Shown: positions 54,838 to 63,081 of the stretch, piece by piece
How the letters are laid out: the number at the start of each line of letters is the position of its first letter
Numbering within the stretch: the first letter of the stretch is position 1
Assembly: GCF_006716865.1 (NCBI RefSeq)
Contig: NZ_VFPT01000001.1
Coordinates: 1,979,001-2,043,000, forward strand
Origin: Roseinatronobacter monicus
Lineage (GTDB): Bacteria > Pseudomonadota > Alphaproteobacteria > Rhodobacterales > Rhodobacteraceae
DNA length: 64,000 nt
Direction of reading: 5' to 3'
The notes under the pieces: model-generated
Told to the model about the DNA's origin: nothing
The model's database searches: none
The model's input: only the letters and a program-made list of their open reading frames with translations
Translations under genes and position numbers: made by a program

Positions 54838-56114
54838 CTGCGCACCCATTCACCCTTGCGCATCAGTGCGACCGGTTCTGCCCCGTCATGAACACCGTCC
54901 ACATCCATCGCATCCGAGCCGATCATCCAGTCCACATGGATCAGGCTTTCATTGCCGCCGCGCGCTGAAATCTCGGCCTTGCTCAGGCGCTCACCCTGCT
55001 CGAAACAGGACGCATAGCATTGCCCCATCGCAATATGCGAGGCGGCGTTTTCGTCAAACAGGGTGTTGAAATACAACAGCCCCGTTTGCGACACGGGCGA
55101 GGAATGCGGCACCAGCGCCACTTCGCCCAACCGCGCAGCACCTTCATCTGTGGCCAGCATATCGCGCAACACATCGCCGCCCCGTGCAGCGCGTGCCGAC
55201 ACAGCGCGCCCCGATTCAAACCGCATCTCGATCTCTTCCAGCAGGCTGCCCTGATGCGACAGCGGTTTTGTCGCCCGCACATAGCCTTCGGTGCGCGCGG
55301 CGTGGGGCGTGGTGAACACCTCCTCGGTGGGGATATTAGGGTTGCAACGCACCCCGTTGCGCGCCTCATTGGCACCGCCCAGCCAGGCATGGCCATCCGC
55401 CAACCCGACGGTTAGGTCGGTGCCCGGCGCGCGGAAATGCAACGCATCAAACCGCGCCTCATTCAGCATCAGGCAGCGGCGTGCTAGCTCGGTATTATGC
55501 GCGCTCCATGCCGCGACCGGGTCGCTCTGGTCCAGCCGTGCGGTCACCTTGACGGCCTCGGCCAGCCGCAACAGCGCCTCTTGCGCGGACAGATCGGGGA
55601 ACATCCGGCGCGCCCAATCCACCGTCGGGCAGGAAATAATCGACCAGTTGATATGAAACCCGGCAATCGCGGCAAGCGCAGGGCTATAGGCCTGCGCGTT
55701 GGCGCGATTTGCACGCCCGACAAGGGTGGGGTTCTGCTCGCTCAGCAGCATGGGGTCTTCGCCCACGAGGGCAAGCCGCGCGGCACCCCCCTCAAACGCT
55801 TTGGCCATCCCCTCGTAGAGCCAGCCTGCCGCACGATCAAACCCGGCATCCGCGCCATGCTCAAACCGTGCAAGTGTCATGTCACGGTCTGTAATCAGCG
55901 GCGTGACCAAACCGCCCCCGGCACGATACGCCGCCCGCGTGATGGCGCGGGCCAAGGGCAGCGCCGAAACAGGGGCTGTCAGCACAATGTCTTGCTCGGG
56001 TTGCAAATTCAGCCCGACCCGCACGGCCAGCTCCGCCAGCCCTTCCAACAGCGCATTATCCAGTTCTGCGTGCGCATTGCTTGCGGTCGGTTGCATGGTC
56101 GTGTCCTGTGGCAT
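54834..56114 (-). CDS. M29-family aminopeptidase
   Basis: A 426-residue metallopeptidase of the thermophilic aminopeptidase (AmpS/AmpT) family: the metal ligands are likely in NIPTEEVFTTPH, GSLLEEIEMRF, EVALVPHSSPV, SHIAMGQCY and LIHVDWMIGSDAMDVDG. It removes N-terminal amino acids. It follows fliL by 79 bp on the same strand; this is probably co-transcription without a role in the flagellum. The ATG at 56114 is preceded by GGAAGACATC. Confidence 0.9.
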   Translation of the reverse strand: MPQDTTMQPTASNAHAELDNALLEGLAELAVRVGLNLQPEQDIVLTAPVSALPLARAITRAAYRAGGGLVTPLITDRDMTLARFEHGADAGFDRAAGWLYEGMAKAFEGGAARLALVGEDPMLLSEQNPTLVGRANRANAQAYSPALAAIAGFHINWSIISCPTVDWARRMFPDLSAQEALLRLAEAVKVTARLDQSDPVAAWSAHNTELARRCLMLNEARFDALHFRAPGTDLTVGLADGHAWLGGANEARNGVRCNPNIPTEEVFTTPHAARTEGYVRATKPLSHQGSLLEEIEMRFESGRAVSARAARGGDVLRDMLATDEGAARLGEVALVPHSSPVSQTGLLYFNTLFDENAASHIAMGQCYASCFEQGERLSKAEISARGGNESLIHVDWMIGSDAMDVDGVHDGAEPVALMRKGEWVRS

Positions 56115-56193
56115 GATGTCTTCCGTTTGTTGCGTCAACACGCCGACACGCTGATCCAGCCGCGCCCCAAGGTCAAGCCCCAGACCAGCCCTC

Positions 56194-56661
56194 TCAGGGT
56201 CCACTGCGCAGGATATCGGTAATCAACACCCCCAGAACCACGTCGCGGCCCAGAATTTTCTGGCCCGACTCCAGCAAGGCTGCGCGCAAGGTGCCAAGCG
56301 CCGTATTGGCCGTGAAGACCCCTTCAAACCCGCCCGAATTCGCATGATCAAACATGATCTGTAACATGGCATCGCGCAGCCGTGGCAAATTAGCGGCGAC
56401 AAGATCGCGCTGCGCGTCATCAATCTCAAGCGCAAGCGCCAGCACAAGCACCTTTGCGATACGGTCATCCGCGATCAATGGCACCATGAATTGATTGGGA
56501 ATTTCAAAGACACCAATCTCAAGGCCCAAGGGCCGCGCGGGGAGCGTCGCCTCAACACTGTCTTGTTCGTCAACCTCGACGACAGGTCGCAAGGCAAGAC
56601 CCGCGCCAAGCCCCCCGCCAATGCCCAACAAGATTAGTATCACTGGAATAAGCTTGCGCAT
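56194..56661 (-). CDS. fliL: FliL, flagellar basal body-associated protein
   Basis: A 155-residue inner-membrane protein: one N-terminal segment (IPVILILLGIGGGLGAGLAL), a linker, and a periplasmic SPFH-like domain (FMVPLIADDRIAKVLVLALALEID; GQKILGRDVVLGVLITDIL). FliL works at the stator-rotor contact. It is 41 bp downstream of the original flgH stop (56703). The flgH-fliL spacing is as expected before IS insertion. IS copy 1 upstream may now alter its expression. Confidence 0.88.
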   Translation of the reverse strand: MRKLIPVILILLGIGGGLGAGLALRPVVEVDEQDSVEATLPARPLGLEIGVFEIPNQFMVPLIADDRIAKVLVLALALEIDDAQRDLVAANLPRLRDAMLQIMFDHANSGGFEGVFTANTALGTLRAALLESGQKILGRDVVLGVLITDILRSGP

Positions 56662-56702
56662 GCAGACTGCCTTTTCTCGGGTGCCCTGCATCGGGCATCA
56701 TG

Positions 56703-56745
56703 TCAAAACGGAGCAATGATTTCAGTGATCTGCGCGCCATATCTA
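56703..56745 (-). pseudogene. flgH: detached 3' end of flgH
   Basis: Minus-strand reading from the IS edge gives R-Y-G-A-Q-I-T-E-I-I-A-P-F and a TGA stop at 56703-56705. This is the conserved FlgH C-terminus (family form RYGQQ-LD-ISPF). It joins in frame to VQQP at 57987 when the IS copy and one CTAG are removed. It is now cut off from the rest of flgH by the element 56746-57983. Confidence 0.9.
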
Positions 56746-57983
56746 GTCCTGCGATTCACTCGATTTGCGGATAAAGCCGGATAAGCTTTGTGCGCGCGTC
56801 TTGAGTTGTGAACTGCCAGTTGGTTTTGGCGCGTTGGGAGTTGCGATTTGTTGTCCATGCATCGACTTCGGCCTTCAGCATAGTTTTGTCCGGGATGCGC
56901 CGGGCCAGACATTGGCGAGCGAGGACGCTGAGTTCACATTCAGCGATGTTGAGCCAAGACCCATGTTTTGGCGTGTAGTGCCATTCGAACCGTTGTGCGA
57001 TGCGGCGCGCTTGGGCAGGCGGGAAAGCCTCGTACAGCGATGCAGGGTTGTGGGTGTTCAGATTATCCTGCACGAGATCGATCTTTTCGGCATAGGGAAA
57101 GTGGAGATCAGCCAGATCGCGCAGGATATGGGCATAATCGATGGCAGTGCGTCGATCGCGTATCTCGACGTGGCGCCAGCCCTCCAGAGGAGCGAATAAC
57201 ATGAACAGGCTGGCGACACCTGCGCGTTCATATTCGTAGTCATGGCGCGCCTCGCGCCCTGGCTGCATGGGAATGGGTGTGCGGGTCTCACGGGTCAATT
57301 GTTTGCTGGTCTCGTCCAGACAAACCAGCGGACGGTTTTGATCGTGTGGACGGGTGTAGACGTCCAGCACATTCTCCATGGCCGCCACGAAACCAGCGTT
57401 GGCTTTGGGTGGGATTACCCAGTACCGGTTCCGGTGCGGTTTGAGCGCGTTTTTTTAAGCGTGCGTTGGATTGTGGTATCACTGGCCTGCTCAACAATGC
57501 CCAGTTCGACAACCCGCTTTTCCAACAACCTGAGTGTCCAGTGCGTATATTCTTCGGGTGGTTCGGAACAGGCAAGCGCGATCAGCTTGGCCTCGGCTTG
57601 CCCATCGAAGATCCGAGGTTGTGAAAGCGACGCTGGAACTTTGCGCGCTAAAGTCGCCTCAAGCCCTTCCTCCACAAGTTGGCGCCGGGTGCGGAAAACA
57701 GTCGAGAGACTGGTCTCTAATGCCTCGGCAATGCGCGCATCTTCCCATCCCGGGCCATCAGAGGACACATCCGCCTTCAGCAAAATCCGCGCCTTCAGCA
57801 GTCTGTAGGCGGCTTGCCGACCCGTTCTGATCATCCCTTCAAGGTGTTCACGCTCCTCTGTCGTCAGTCGAACTACATACTTCGGCTTGCACCCTCTTGT
57901 CATCATCTCACCCCCAGAAAGCTGCTACGCTCCACAGAGATTCAGAAAAAATCAAAGCTGTCAAATACCCCGAAGCGAGGCAC
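56746..57983 (-). mobile_element. IS630-family element, two-frame transposase, copy 1 (in flgH)
   Basis: A 1238-bp element flanked by CTAG on both sides (56743-56746 and 57983-57986), with TA as the duplicated target. The same sequence recurs at 58730-59967 with a constant offset of 1984 bp, and I see no difference between the two copies. The ends share TAGT, a CG and TTC at matching offsets, and ATTTG about 20 bp in, as imperfect inverted repeats. Same strand as the flagellar operon. It interrupts flgH 13 codons before its end. Confidence 0.92.
56756..57906 (-). CDS. IS630-family transposase (orfA + orfB with -1 frameshift), copy 1
   Basis: Two overlapping frames. orfA (57415-57906, 163 aa) has the HTH part (EEREHLEGMIRTGRQAAYRLLKARILL, IAEALETSLSTVFRTRRQL). 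orfB (about 56756-57457) holds the DDE core: LVCLDETSKQL, KIDLVQDNLNTHN and GSWLNIAECELSVLARQCL. A run of seven A on the mRNA (57450-57456) follows CTT; slipping back by one there turns TLKKT into TLKKNALKPHRNRYWVIPP and joins orfA to orfB for about 383 residues. Programmed frameshifting is known in IS630 elements. Confidence 0.88.
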
Positions 57984-58671
57984 TAGGTTGCTGCACATTG
58001 GAAATTACGCCTCGCCCGCCGTAAGAGATGCGCGCGCCTGCGATCTTGTCATAGGTGATTTCATTCTGCCGCGAGATATCTTCAGCGCGCACAAACCCCG
58101 TCACCAGCAATTCGCGCAATTCATGATTGACGCGCACTTCCTGACGCCCCTCAATCTTCATCACGCCATTAGGCAGCCGTTCCACAACTGTTGAGGCCAC
58201 GCGCAGCGTCAGCTTCTCGTTGCGCCGAACCGTGCCAGAACCGGAAAAGCTGCTGGCGCTGTTGGTCTCTATTCCCGCGCCCAGTTGCAGACCACCGGGC
58301 AGGTTGCGATCAATCACTTGCGGCACGCCAAAGAACTGCGGCACCGCCATGCTGTTGGACCCGCTGCGCCCGTTCGAGGTATTGTTGGACATCTCTGCAC
58401 TATCATTTATTTCGATAACGACGGTCATGATATCGCCCTGACGACTGGCGCGCCGGTCGCCCAGAAGCGATCTTTGTCCCGCCGACCAAAGCGACGCCTG
58501 ATCTGTGCTGCGCAAAATTTCGGTCGTATCGGGCAAGGGCATTCTATAGAGCGCTGCATGCTCGACACTCGTTTCTGGCGGGGAGAAGGCAGGCGCGCGC
58601 CCGACTTCGCCCAAGGGCTGACAGGCAGCTAGGCCCCCTACGCAGCAGAGAAGTAAAAACAAACGCGGCAT
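57961..58671 (-). CDS. flgH: FlgH, flagellar L-ring protein, C-terminus replaced by IS sequence
   Basis: A lipoprotein: signal and lipobox (LFLLLCCVGGLAAC), ASLWSAGQRSLLGDRRASRQGDIMTVVI, and a C-terminal region YDKIAGARISYGGRGVISNVQQP. Native FlgH would go on as RYGAQITEIIAPF, but IS copy 1 begins inside the Arg codon and the frame now ends SASLRGI. The protein loses the conserved last 13 residues, which lie in the L-ring fold, so activity is doubtful. The start is ATG at 58671, or ATG at 58722, 4 bases after the flgA stop, which is likely the native one by spacing. Confidence 0.88.
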   Translation of the reverse strand: MPRLFLLLCCVGGLAACQPLGEVGRAPAFSPPETSVEHAALYRMPLPDTTEILRSTDQASLWSAGQRSLLGDRRASRQGDIMTVVIEINDSAEMSNNTSNGRSGSNSMAVPQFFGVPQVIDRNLPGGLQLGAGIETNSASSFSGSGTVRRNEKLTLRVASTVVERLPNGVMKIEGRQEVRVNHELRELLVTGFVRAEDISRQNEITYDKIAGARISYGGRGVISNVQQPSASLRGI

Positions 58672-58729
58672 GTGGCCTGCGGGATGGGGCGGTGTAGCAC
58701 TCAGGCAGGGTTTGGTCCTCATGCGCCTA

Positions 58730-59967
58730 GTCCTGCGATTCACTCGATTTGCGGATAAAGCCGGATAAGCTTTGTGCGCGCGTCTTGAGTTGTGAACTGC
58801 CAGTTGGTTTTGGCGCGTTGGGAGTTGCGATTTGTTGTCCATGCATCGACTTCGGCCTTCAGCATAGTTTTGTCCGGGATGCGCCGGGCCAGACATTGGC
58901 GAGCGAGGACGCTGAGTTCACATTCAGCGATGTTGAGCCAAGACCCATGTTTTGGCGTGTAGTGCCATTCGAACCGTTGTGCGATGCGGCGCGCTTGGGC
59001 AGGCGGGAAAGCCTCGTACAGCGATGCAGGGTTGTGGGTGTTCAGATTATCCTGCACGAGATCGATCTTTTCGGCATAGGGAAAGTGGAGATCAGCCAGA
59101 TCGCGCAGGATATGGGCATAATCGATGGCAGTGCGTCGATCGCGTATCTCGACGTGGCGCCAGCCCTCCAGAGGAGCGAATAACATGAACAGGCTGGCGA
59201 CACCTGCGCGTTCATATTCGTAGTCATGGCGCGCCTCGCGCCCTGGCTGCATGGGAATGGGTGTGCGGGTCTCACGGGTCAATTGTTTGCTGGTCTCGTC
59301 CAGACAAACCAGCGGACGGTTTTGATCGTGTGGACGGGTGTAGACGTCCAGCACATTCTCCATGGCCGCCACGAAACCAGCGTTGGCTTTGGGTGGGATT
59401 ACCCAGTACCGGTTCCGGTGCGGTTTGAGCGCGTTTTTTTAAGCGTGCGTTGGATTGTGGTATCACTGGCCTGCTCAACAATGCCCAGTTCGACAACCCG
59501 CTTTTCCAACAACCTGAGTGTCCAGTGCGTATATTCTTCGGGTGGTTCGGAACAGGCAAGCGCGATCAGCTTGGCCTCGGCTTGCCCATCGAAGATCCGA
59601 GGTTGTGAAAGCGACGCTGGAACTTTGCGCGCTAAAGTCGCCTCAAGCCCTTCCTCCACAAGTTGGCGCCGGGTGCGGAAAACAGTCGAGAGACTGGTCT
59701 CTAATGCCTCGGCAATGCGCGCATCTTCCCATCCCGGGCCATCAGAGGACACATCCGCCTTCAGCAAAATCCGCGCCTTCAGCAGTCTGTAGGCGGCTTG
59801 CCGACCCGTTCTGATCATCCCTTCAAGGTGTTCACGCTCCTCTGTCGTCAGTCGAACTACATACTTCGGCTTGCACCCTCTTGTCATCATCTCACCCCCA
59901 GAAAGCTGCTACGCTCCACAGAGATTCAGAAAAAATCAAAGCTGTCAAATACCCCGAAGCGAGGCAC
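58730..59967 (-). mobile_element. IS630-family element, two-frame transposase, copy 2 (between flgA and flgH)
   Basis: The same 1238-bp sequence as copy 1, flanked by CTAG at 58727-58730 and 59967-59970. Removing it with one CTAG gives GGGGGAAACTAGGCGC just before the flgH ATG at 58722, so it inserted at the flgA stop codon (TAG of CTAG). Both copies are in the same orientation and form 1.24-kb direct repeats around flgH. Confidence 0.92.
58740..59890 (-). CDS. IS630-family transposase (orfA + orfB with -1 frameshift), copy 2
   Basis: Identical in translation to copy 1: orfA 59399-59890, orfB about 58740-59441, with the seven-base A slippery run at 59434-59440 (T on the plus strand). All three catalytic acidic residues are present, and no stop interrupts either frame. 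Its stop is about 14 bases from the element's end, so transcription started in the element could run into flgH. Confidence 0.88.
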
Positions 59968-60407
59968 TAGTTTCCCCCTATTGCGGGTGCGGAGGTGCCG
60001 ACCGCGACCAGCCCGGCCGACGTGACCACCCCTTGAACCGACTGGCGCGATGCGAGGTTCATCACTGTCAGCGCATCCCCCAGACCGGCCCGCGCCAAGG
60101 CGCGCCCTTCTGACAGGATCATCAGCGGCCCTTGCCGGTAGACCATACGCACAATCTCATTGCGCTCAATCACAGCGGCGGGGCCAAGATCGGACAAGCG
60201 CACCGGGCGACCGGGATAGATGGCCACCCGCGCTTCCAGACCGATCACCTGATCGGGCGCGGTGGCAGCGCCCGGCACGCGCGCGCCATGCGCGACCACA
60301 TCGCCAGAGGTTATGACATCGGTGGCACGGATCAGGCGCGTGGCGACAAGGCTGTCTGCCAGCGCCATCGGCGGGATGAGGATGAAAACCATCAAAAGCC
60401 ATTTCAT
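59967..60407 (-). CDS. flgA: FlgA, P-ring assembly chaperone (short form)
   Basis: A 146-residue periplasmic protein with a signal peptide (MKWLLMVFILIPPMALA) and the SAF-type repeat: LVATRLIRATDVITSGDVV, GLEARVAIYPGRPVRLSDL, and VIERNEIVRMVYRQGPLMI, LTVMNLASRQSVQGVV. The short alphaproteobacterial FlgA lacks the N-terminal domain of E. coli FlgA. The stop TAG lies in the CTAG target of IS copy 2, but the coding sequence is complete. Its start overlaps the flgG stop by one base (TGATG). Confidence 0.9.
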   Translation of the reverse strand: MKWLLMVFILIPPMALADSLVATRLIRATDVITSGDVVAHGARVPGAATAPDQVIGLEARVAIYPGRPVRLSDLGPAAVIERNEIVRMVYRQGPLMILSEGRALARAGLGDALTVMNLASRQSVQGVVTSAGLVAVGTSAPAIGGN

Positions 60408-61192
60408 CAGCGAACCTGCGTTGTTGCGGCCATCATCTGATCGGCTGCTGTGATGACTTTGGAATTCAGCTCATACCCGCGTTGCGCCTTGATGAGTTCA
60501 GTCATCTCGCGCACCGGATCGACCGAGCTTTCCTCAAGGTACCCTTGTCGGAGCATGCCCAGCCCCTCTGTTCCCGGCGCGCCCATAAAGGCGGCACCAG
60601 AAGCGGCGGTTTCCACAAACAGGTTAGAGCCAATCGCCTCCAGCCCCTTTTCATTGGCAAATCCTGCAAGCGTCAGTTGCCCCAGCATTTGCGGCTGAAT
60701 CTGGCCTGTGAAGTACCCATAAATCTCGCCCTGCGCATTGATCGAGAGCGATCGGGCATCGTTCGGGATGACAATTCCGGGCACGACCTCGAACCCGTCA
60801 GAGGTGACGATCAGCCCGTCTCCAGTGCGTTTCAGGCCGCCGTCGCGCGTGTAGCCCGCCTGACCATCGGGCAGCGTGACTTCAAGATAGCCCTTGCCTT
60901 CGATTGCAATATCAAGATCACCGCCTGTGGCCACAGAGGCACCTTGCTGGATCTGCATACTGACCGAAGAGGGGCGCACGCCAAGCCCTACCTGCACCCC
61001 TGTCGGCAGCACCGTGCCATCAGATGCGGAAATGGCCCCGGCACGTGCGAATTGCTGATAATGAAGATCCGCGAAATCTGTGCGCCTTGCGTTATAGCCG
61101 GTGGTGCTCATGTTTGCGAGGTTATTGGCAATGGTATCGACCCGCATTTGCTGGGCACTCATGCCGGTCGCGGCGATATGAAGCGATTTCAT
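60407..61192 (-). CDS. flgG: FlgG, flagellar distal rod protein
   Basis: A 261-residue rod protein of normal length: N-terminal MKSLHIAATGMSAQQMRVDTIANNLAN (shown in part) with STTGYNARRTDF, the DLDIAIEGKGYLEV core, and the C-terminal helix REMTELIKAQRGYELNSKVI. Intact. It stands 17 bp downstream of flgF in the operon and is joined to flgA by a one-base overlap. Confidence 0.96.
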   Translation of the reverse strand: MKSLHIAATGMSAQQMRVDTIANNLANMSTTGYNARRTDFADLHYQQFARAGAISASDGTVLPTGVQVGLGVRPSSVSMQIQQGASVATGGDLDIAIEGKGYLEVTLPDGQAGYTRDGGLKRTGDGLIVTSDGFEVVPGIVIPNDARSLSINAQGEIYGYFTGQIQPQMLGQLTLAGFANEKGLEAIGSNLFVETAASGAAFMGAPGTEGLGMLRQGYLEESSVDPVREMTELIKAQRGYELNSKVITAADQMMAATTQVR

Positions 61193-61209
61193 GTGTGTTT
61201 CCTTTATGC

Positions 61210-61606
61210 TCAGCGTCCAAGGGTCTGGATGACGGATTTGATGCGCTCATCCTCGCTGTCGAGCAGGCGCTGGCCGCCTTCATACGCGCGCTGCACTTCG
61301 ATCATGCGGGTCAATTCCAGCATCGGGTCGACATTCGATTCCTCGACAAACCCTTGCAGCATGTTGGGGGCCTCGACTGGTTCGATTGCCCCATCGACCG
61401 CGAAAAGCGTACCGGCGGCGCGGCTCATCGTGACCGGATCGACGGGGCGGACTAATCCCACCTGCCCAAAGGGCTGGCCCTGTGCCGACAGGGTGCCATC
61501 GCGGGATATCTCGACGCTGCGCGCATCGGGCGGCACGAAGATTGCAGCGCCCCCTGCATCCAGCAGTCGATGGCCATCCATATTCACCAATTCCCCCGCT
61601 GCATTG
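61210..61606 (-). pseudogene. flgF: 3' fragment of flgF (downstream of the IS4 element)
   Basis: The minus-strand reading from the target repeat gives NAAGELVNMDGHRLLDAGG, then FVPPDARSVEISRDGTLSAQG and the FlgF C-terminus LELTRMIEVQRAYEGGQRLLDSEDERI to the stop at 61210. It is in frame with the 5' fragment after removal of 61607-63081 and one 10-bp repeat. No start codon with a ribosome site is seen in the fragment itself. Confidence 0.92.
61597..61606. repeat. 10-bp target-site duplication, left copy
   Basis: CGCTGCATTG here is repeated exactly at 63082-63091. Ten bases is the normal size for IS4-family insertions, and the repeat lies in frame in flgF (codons for N-A-A). Confidence 0.92.
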
Positions 61607-63081
61607 CTAGGCGATTCACACATTTCTGAGTTTCCATCCGTGTGAGACGGATTTGAAGTATTGTAGGCCATGTCGGAATGTAATTGGACCTGGCGGTTTG
61701 GATTTTGGGTAGCCGTCCCATCCGCCGAGCTTGGCGATGATCCACGCGGCCCAGGCAAGTGTTTCCGGCGGGTGAGGGTTTTTCTGGAGCGCGGTCTTGC
61801 CTTCGAGTTCGGGCAGGAGAGCATGAAGGGTCTGGATTTCGGAGGATGAGAAGGCGATTTTGGCGTCTTGCCCGGACTTGCCATCGCGCGCCTGAACGAG
61901 TTGCATGATGGTGCAGGCCGCGCGGGCGGCAATCGCGGTCAGCTTGATCAACCGCTCGGCATTTTCCAGTTGGCTGTCCTCCAGTTGCAACCCCTGTTGC
62001 TTCAGGGTGCGGAAGAATTGTTCGATATGCCAGCGTTGCCGGTACCAGCTTACCGCGCGCCAGGCCATGTCCGCATCCTCGACCTTGTGAGTGGTCAAAA
62101 GCCGCCATGAGATGGGCTCGGCGCCCGGTGGCGCATTCACCTCGCTGACTTCGATCAGGCTGACCTCCACCGTCTCGGCCAGCCCCGGCTGTCTGGCCAG
62201 ATTGGCAGGACGCTTGATCGTAACGGGGCCAAATCGGGCCTCAAGTCTGGCGGTGCGCGCCGGGCGCCCTGGGCGTGCGCGCATCGCCACTTGTGCCGTA
62301 CCTGCCAATTTCAGCGGGGCAGAGGACAGCTTGCCGCCACCTTCCAGGATTGAGCGATCCGTCATGGCACGGGTCAGGATGTGAAAGCCCGGCTCCGGCA
62401 ATCGTGCCCATTTCTCATAGATATCGCTCTCGCGATCGCCGATTTCAGTCACCATATGCGCCTGGGCCAGAACTGTCTTGGCAGCCTCTGCCGTGCTCAG
62501 CCACCGATGCGATTCCTTCTCGGACAGGGGGCGGGCCCGGTGGGGAACACTTACGCGGCCATCGCGTGTCCATATCCGGCCCGCGGCCAAACCCAGAATG
62601 CCACCCGTCTCGGCATCCACACCCAGCATCGCGTGGAGCAAAACACCGCGCCCAGACCCCTTGCCGATTGCACCCAGTCCGCGACTGCGCTCTTTGGTTG
62701 TCGAGAAATTGAAGTCGCTGCTGTCCTGAATCGCAAGAATATGCCGCCCCGCGCAGGCTTGCGAAAGCTCCGCTCCCCAGCCTTCAATCACCGCCTCAGC
62801 CGTCACGCGCGGATTGGCCAGAAAGCGCGAAAATCCGACAATCCCACTGCGGCGGCCACCCGCCAGACGCCGAAGACAGGTGCTCGTGCGCGCCACCATT
62901 GCTGCGAGCAGCAGACCCCCCTTTTTGCCAGGCGTTCGTCTCCGAAATCACCCAGCCTCCAGCCTTCCGAAGTCACCACAGACGCCCTCCCACTTTAGGT
63001 AGAGCGATCGAATCATGCGCAACAAAAACGGTCAAGTGCCGAAAACCGGAGCGCACAGCCAAAGATGTGTGCATCCCTTAG
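61607..63081 (-). mobile_element. IS4-family insertion sequence in flgF, 1475 bp
   Basis: Bounded by the 10-bp duplicate CGCTGCATTG. The ends are imperfect inverted repeats: CTAGGCGATTCACACAT on the left and, on the complement of the right end, CTAAGGGATGCACACAT. It carries one transposase gene in the same direction as flgF. It has a 5' coding segment in another frame (about 62930-62979), so the transposase may need a frameshift at A5G6. Confidence 0.92.
61616..62899 (-). CDS. IS4-family transposase
   Basis: A 427-residue transposase with the IS4 DDE pattern: ILAIQDSSDFNF, TEIGDRESDIYE, and the Y-2-R-3-E-6-K signature in WYRQRWHIEQFFRTLKQQG. The stop lies in the terminal repeat. The conserved N-terminal motif of the family (LGDFGDERLAKRG) is coded in the neighbouring frame at about 62924-62976, from a GTG near 62976; a -1 shift in AAAAAGGGGGG (62916-62926) would join it to GGLLLAAMVART. 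So the real product may begin upstream of 62899, or the copy may carry an inactivating indel. Confidence 0.88.
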   Translation of the reverse strand: MVARTSTCLRRLAGGRRSGIVGFSRFLANPRVTAEAVIEGWGAELSQACAGRHILAIQDSSDFNFSTTKERSRGLGAIGKGSGRGVLLHAMLGVDAETGGILGLAAGRIWTRDGRVSVPHRARPLSEKESHRWLSTAEAAKTVLAQAHMVTEIGDRESDIYEKWARLPEPGFHILTRAMTDRSILEGGGKLSSAPLKLAGTAQVAMRARPGRPARTARLEARFGPVTIKRPANLARQPGLAETVEVSLIEVSEVNAPPGAEPISWRLLTTHKVEDADMAWRAVSWYRQRWHIEQFFRTLKQQGLQLEDSQLENAERLIKLTAIAARAACTIMQLVQARDGKSGQDAKIAFSSSEIQTLHALLPELEGKTALQKNPHPPETLAWAAWIIAKLGGWDGYPKSKPPGPITFRHGLQYFKSVSHGWKLRNV

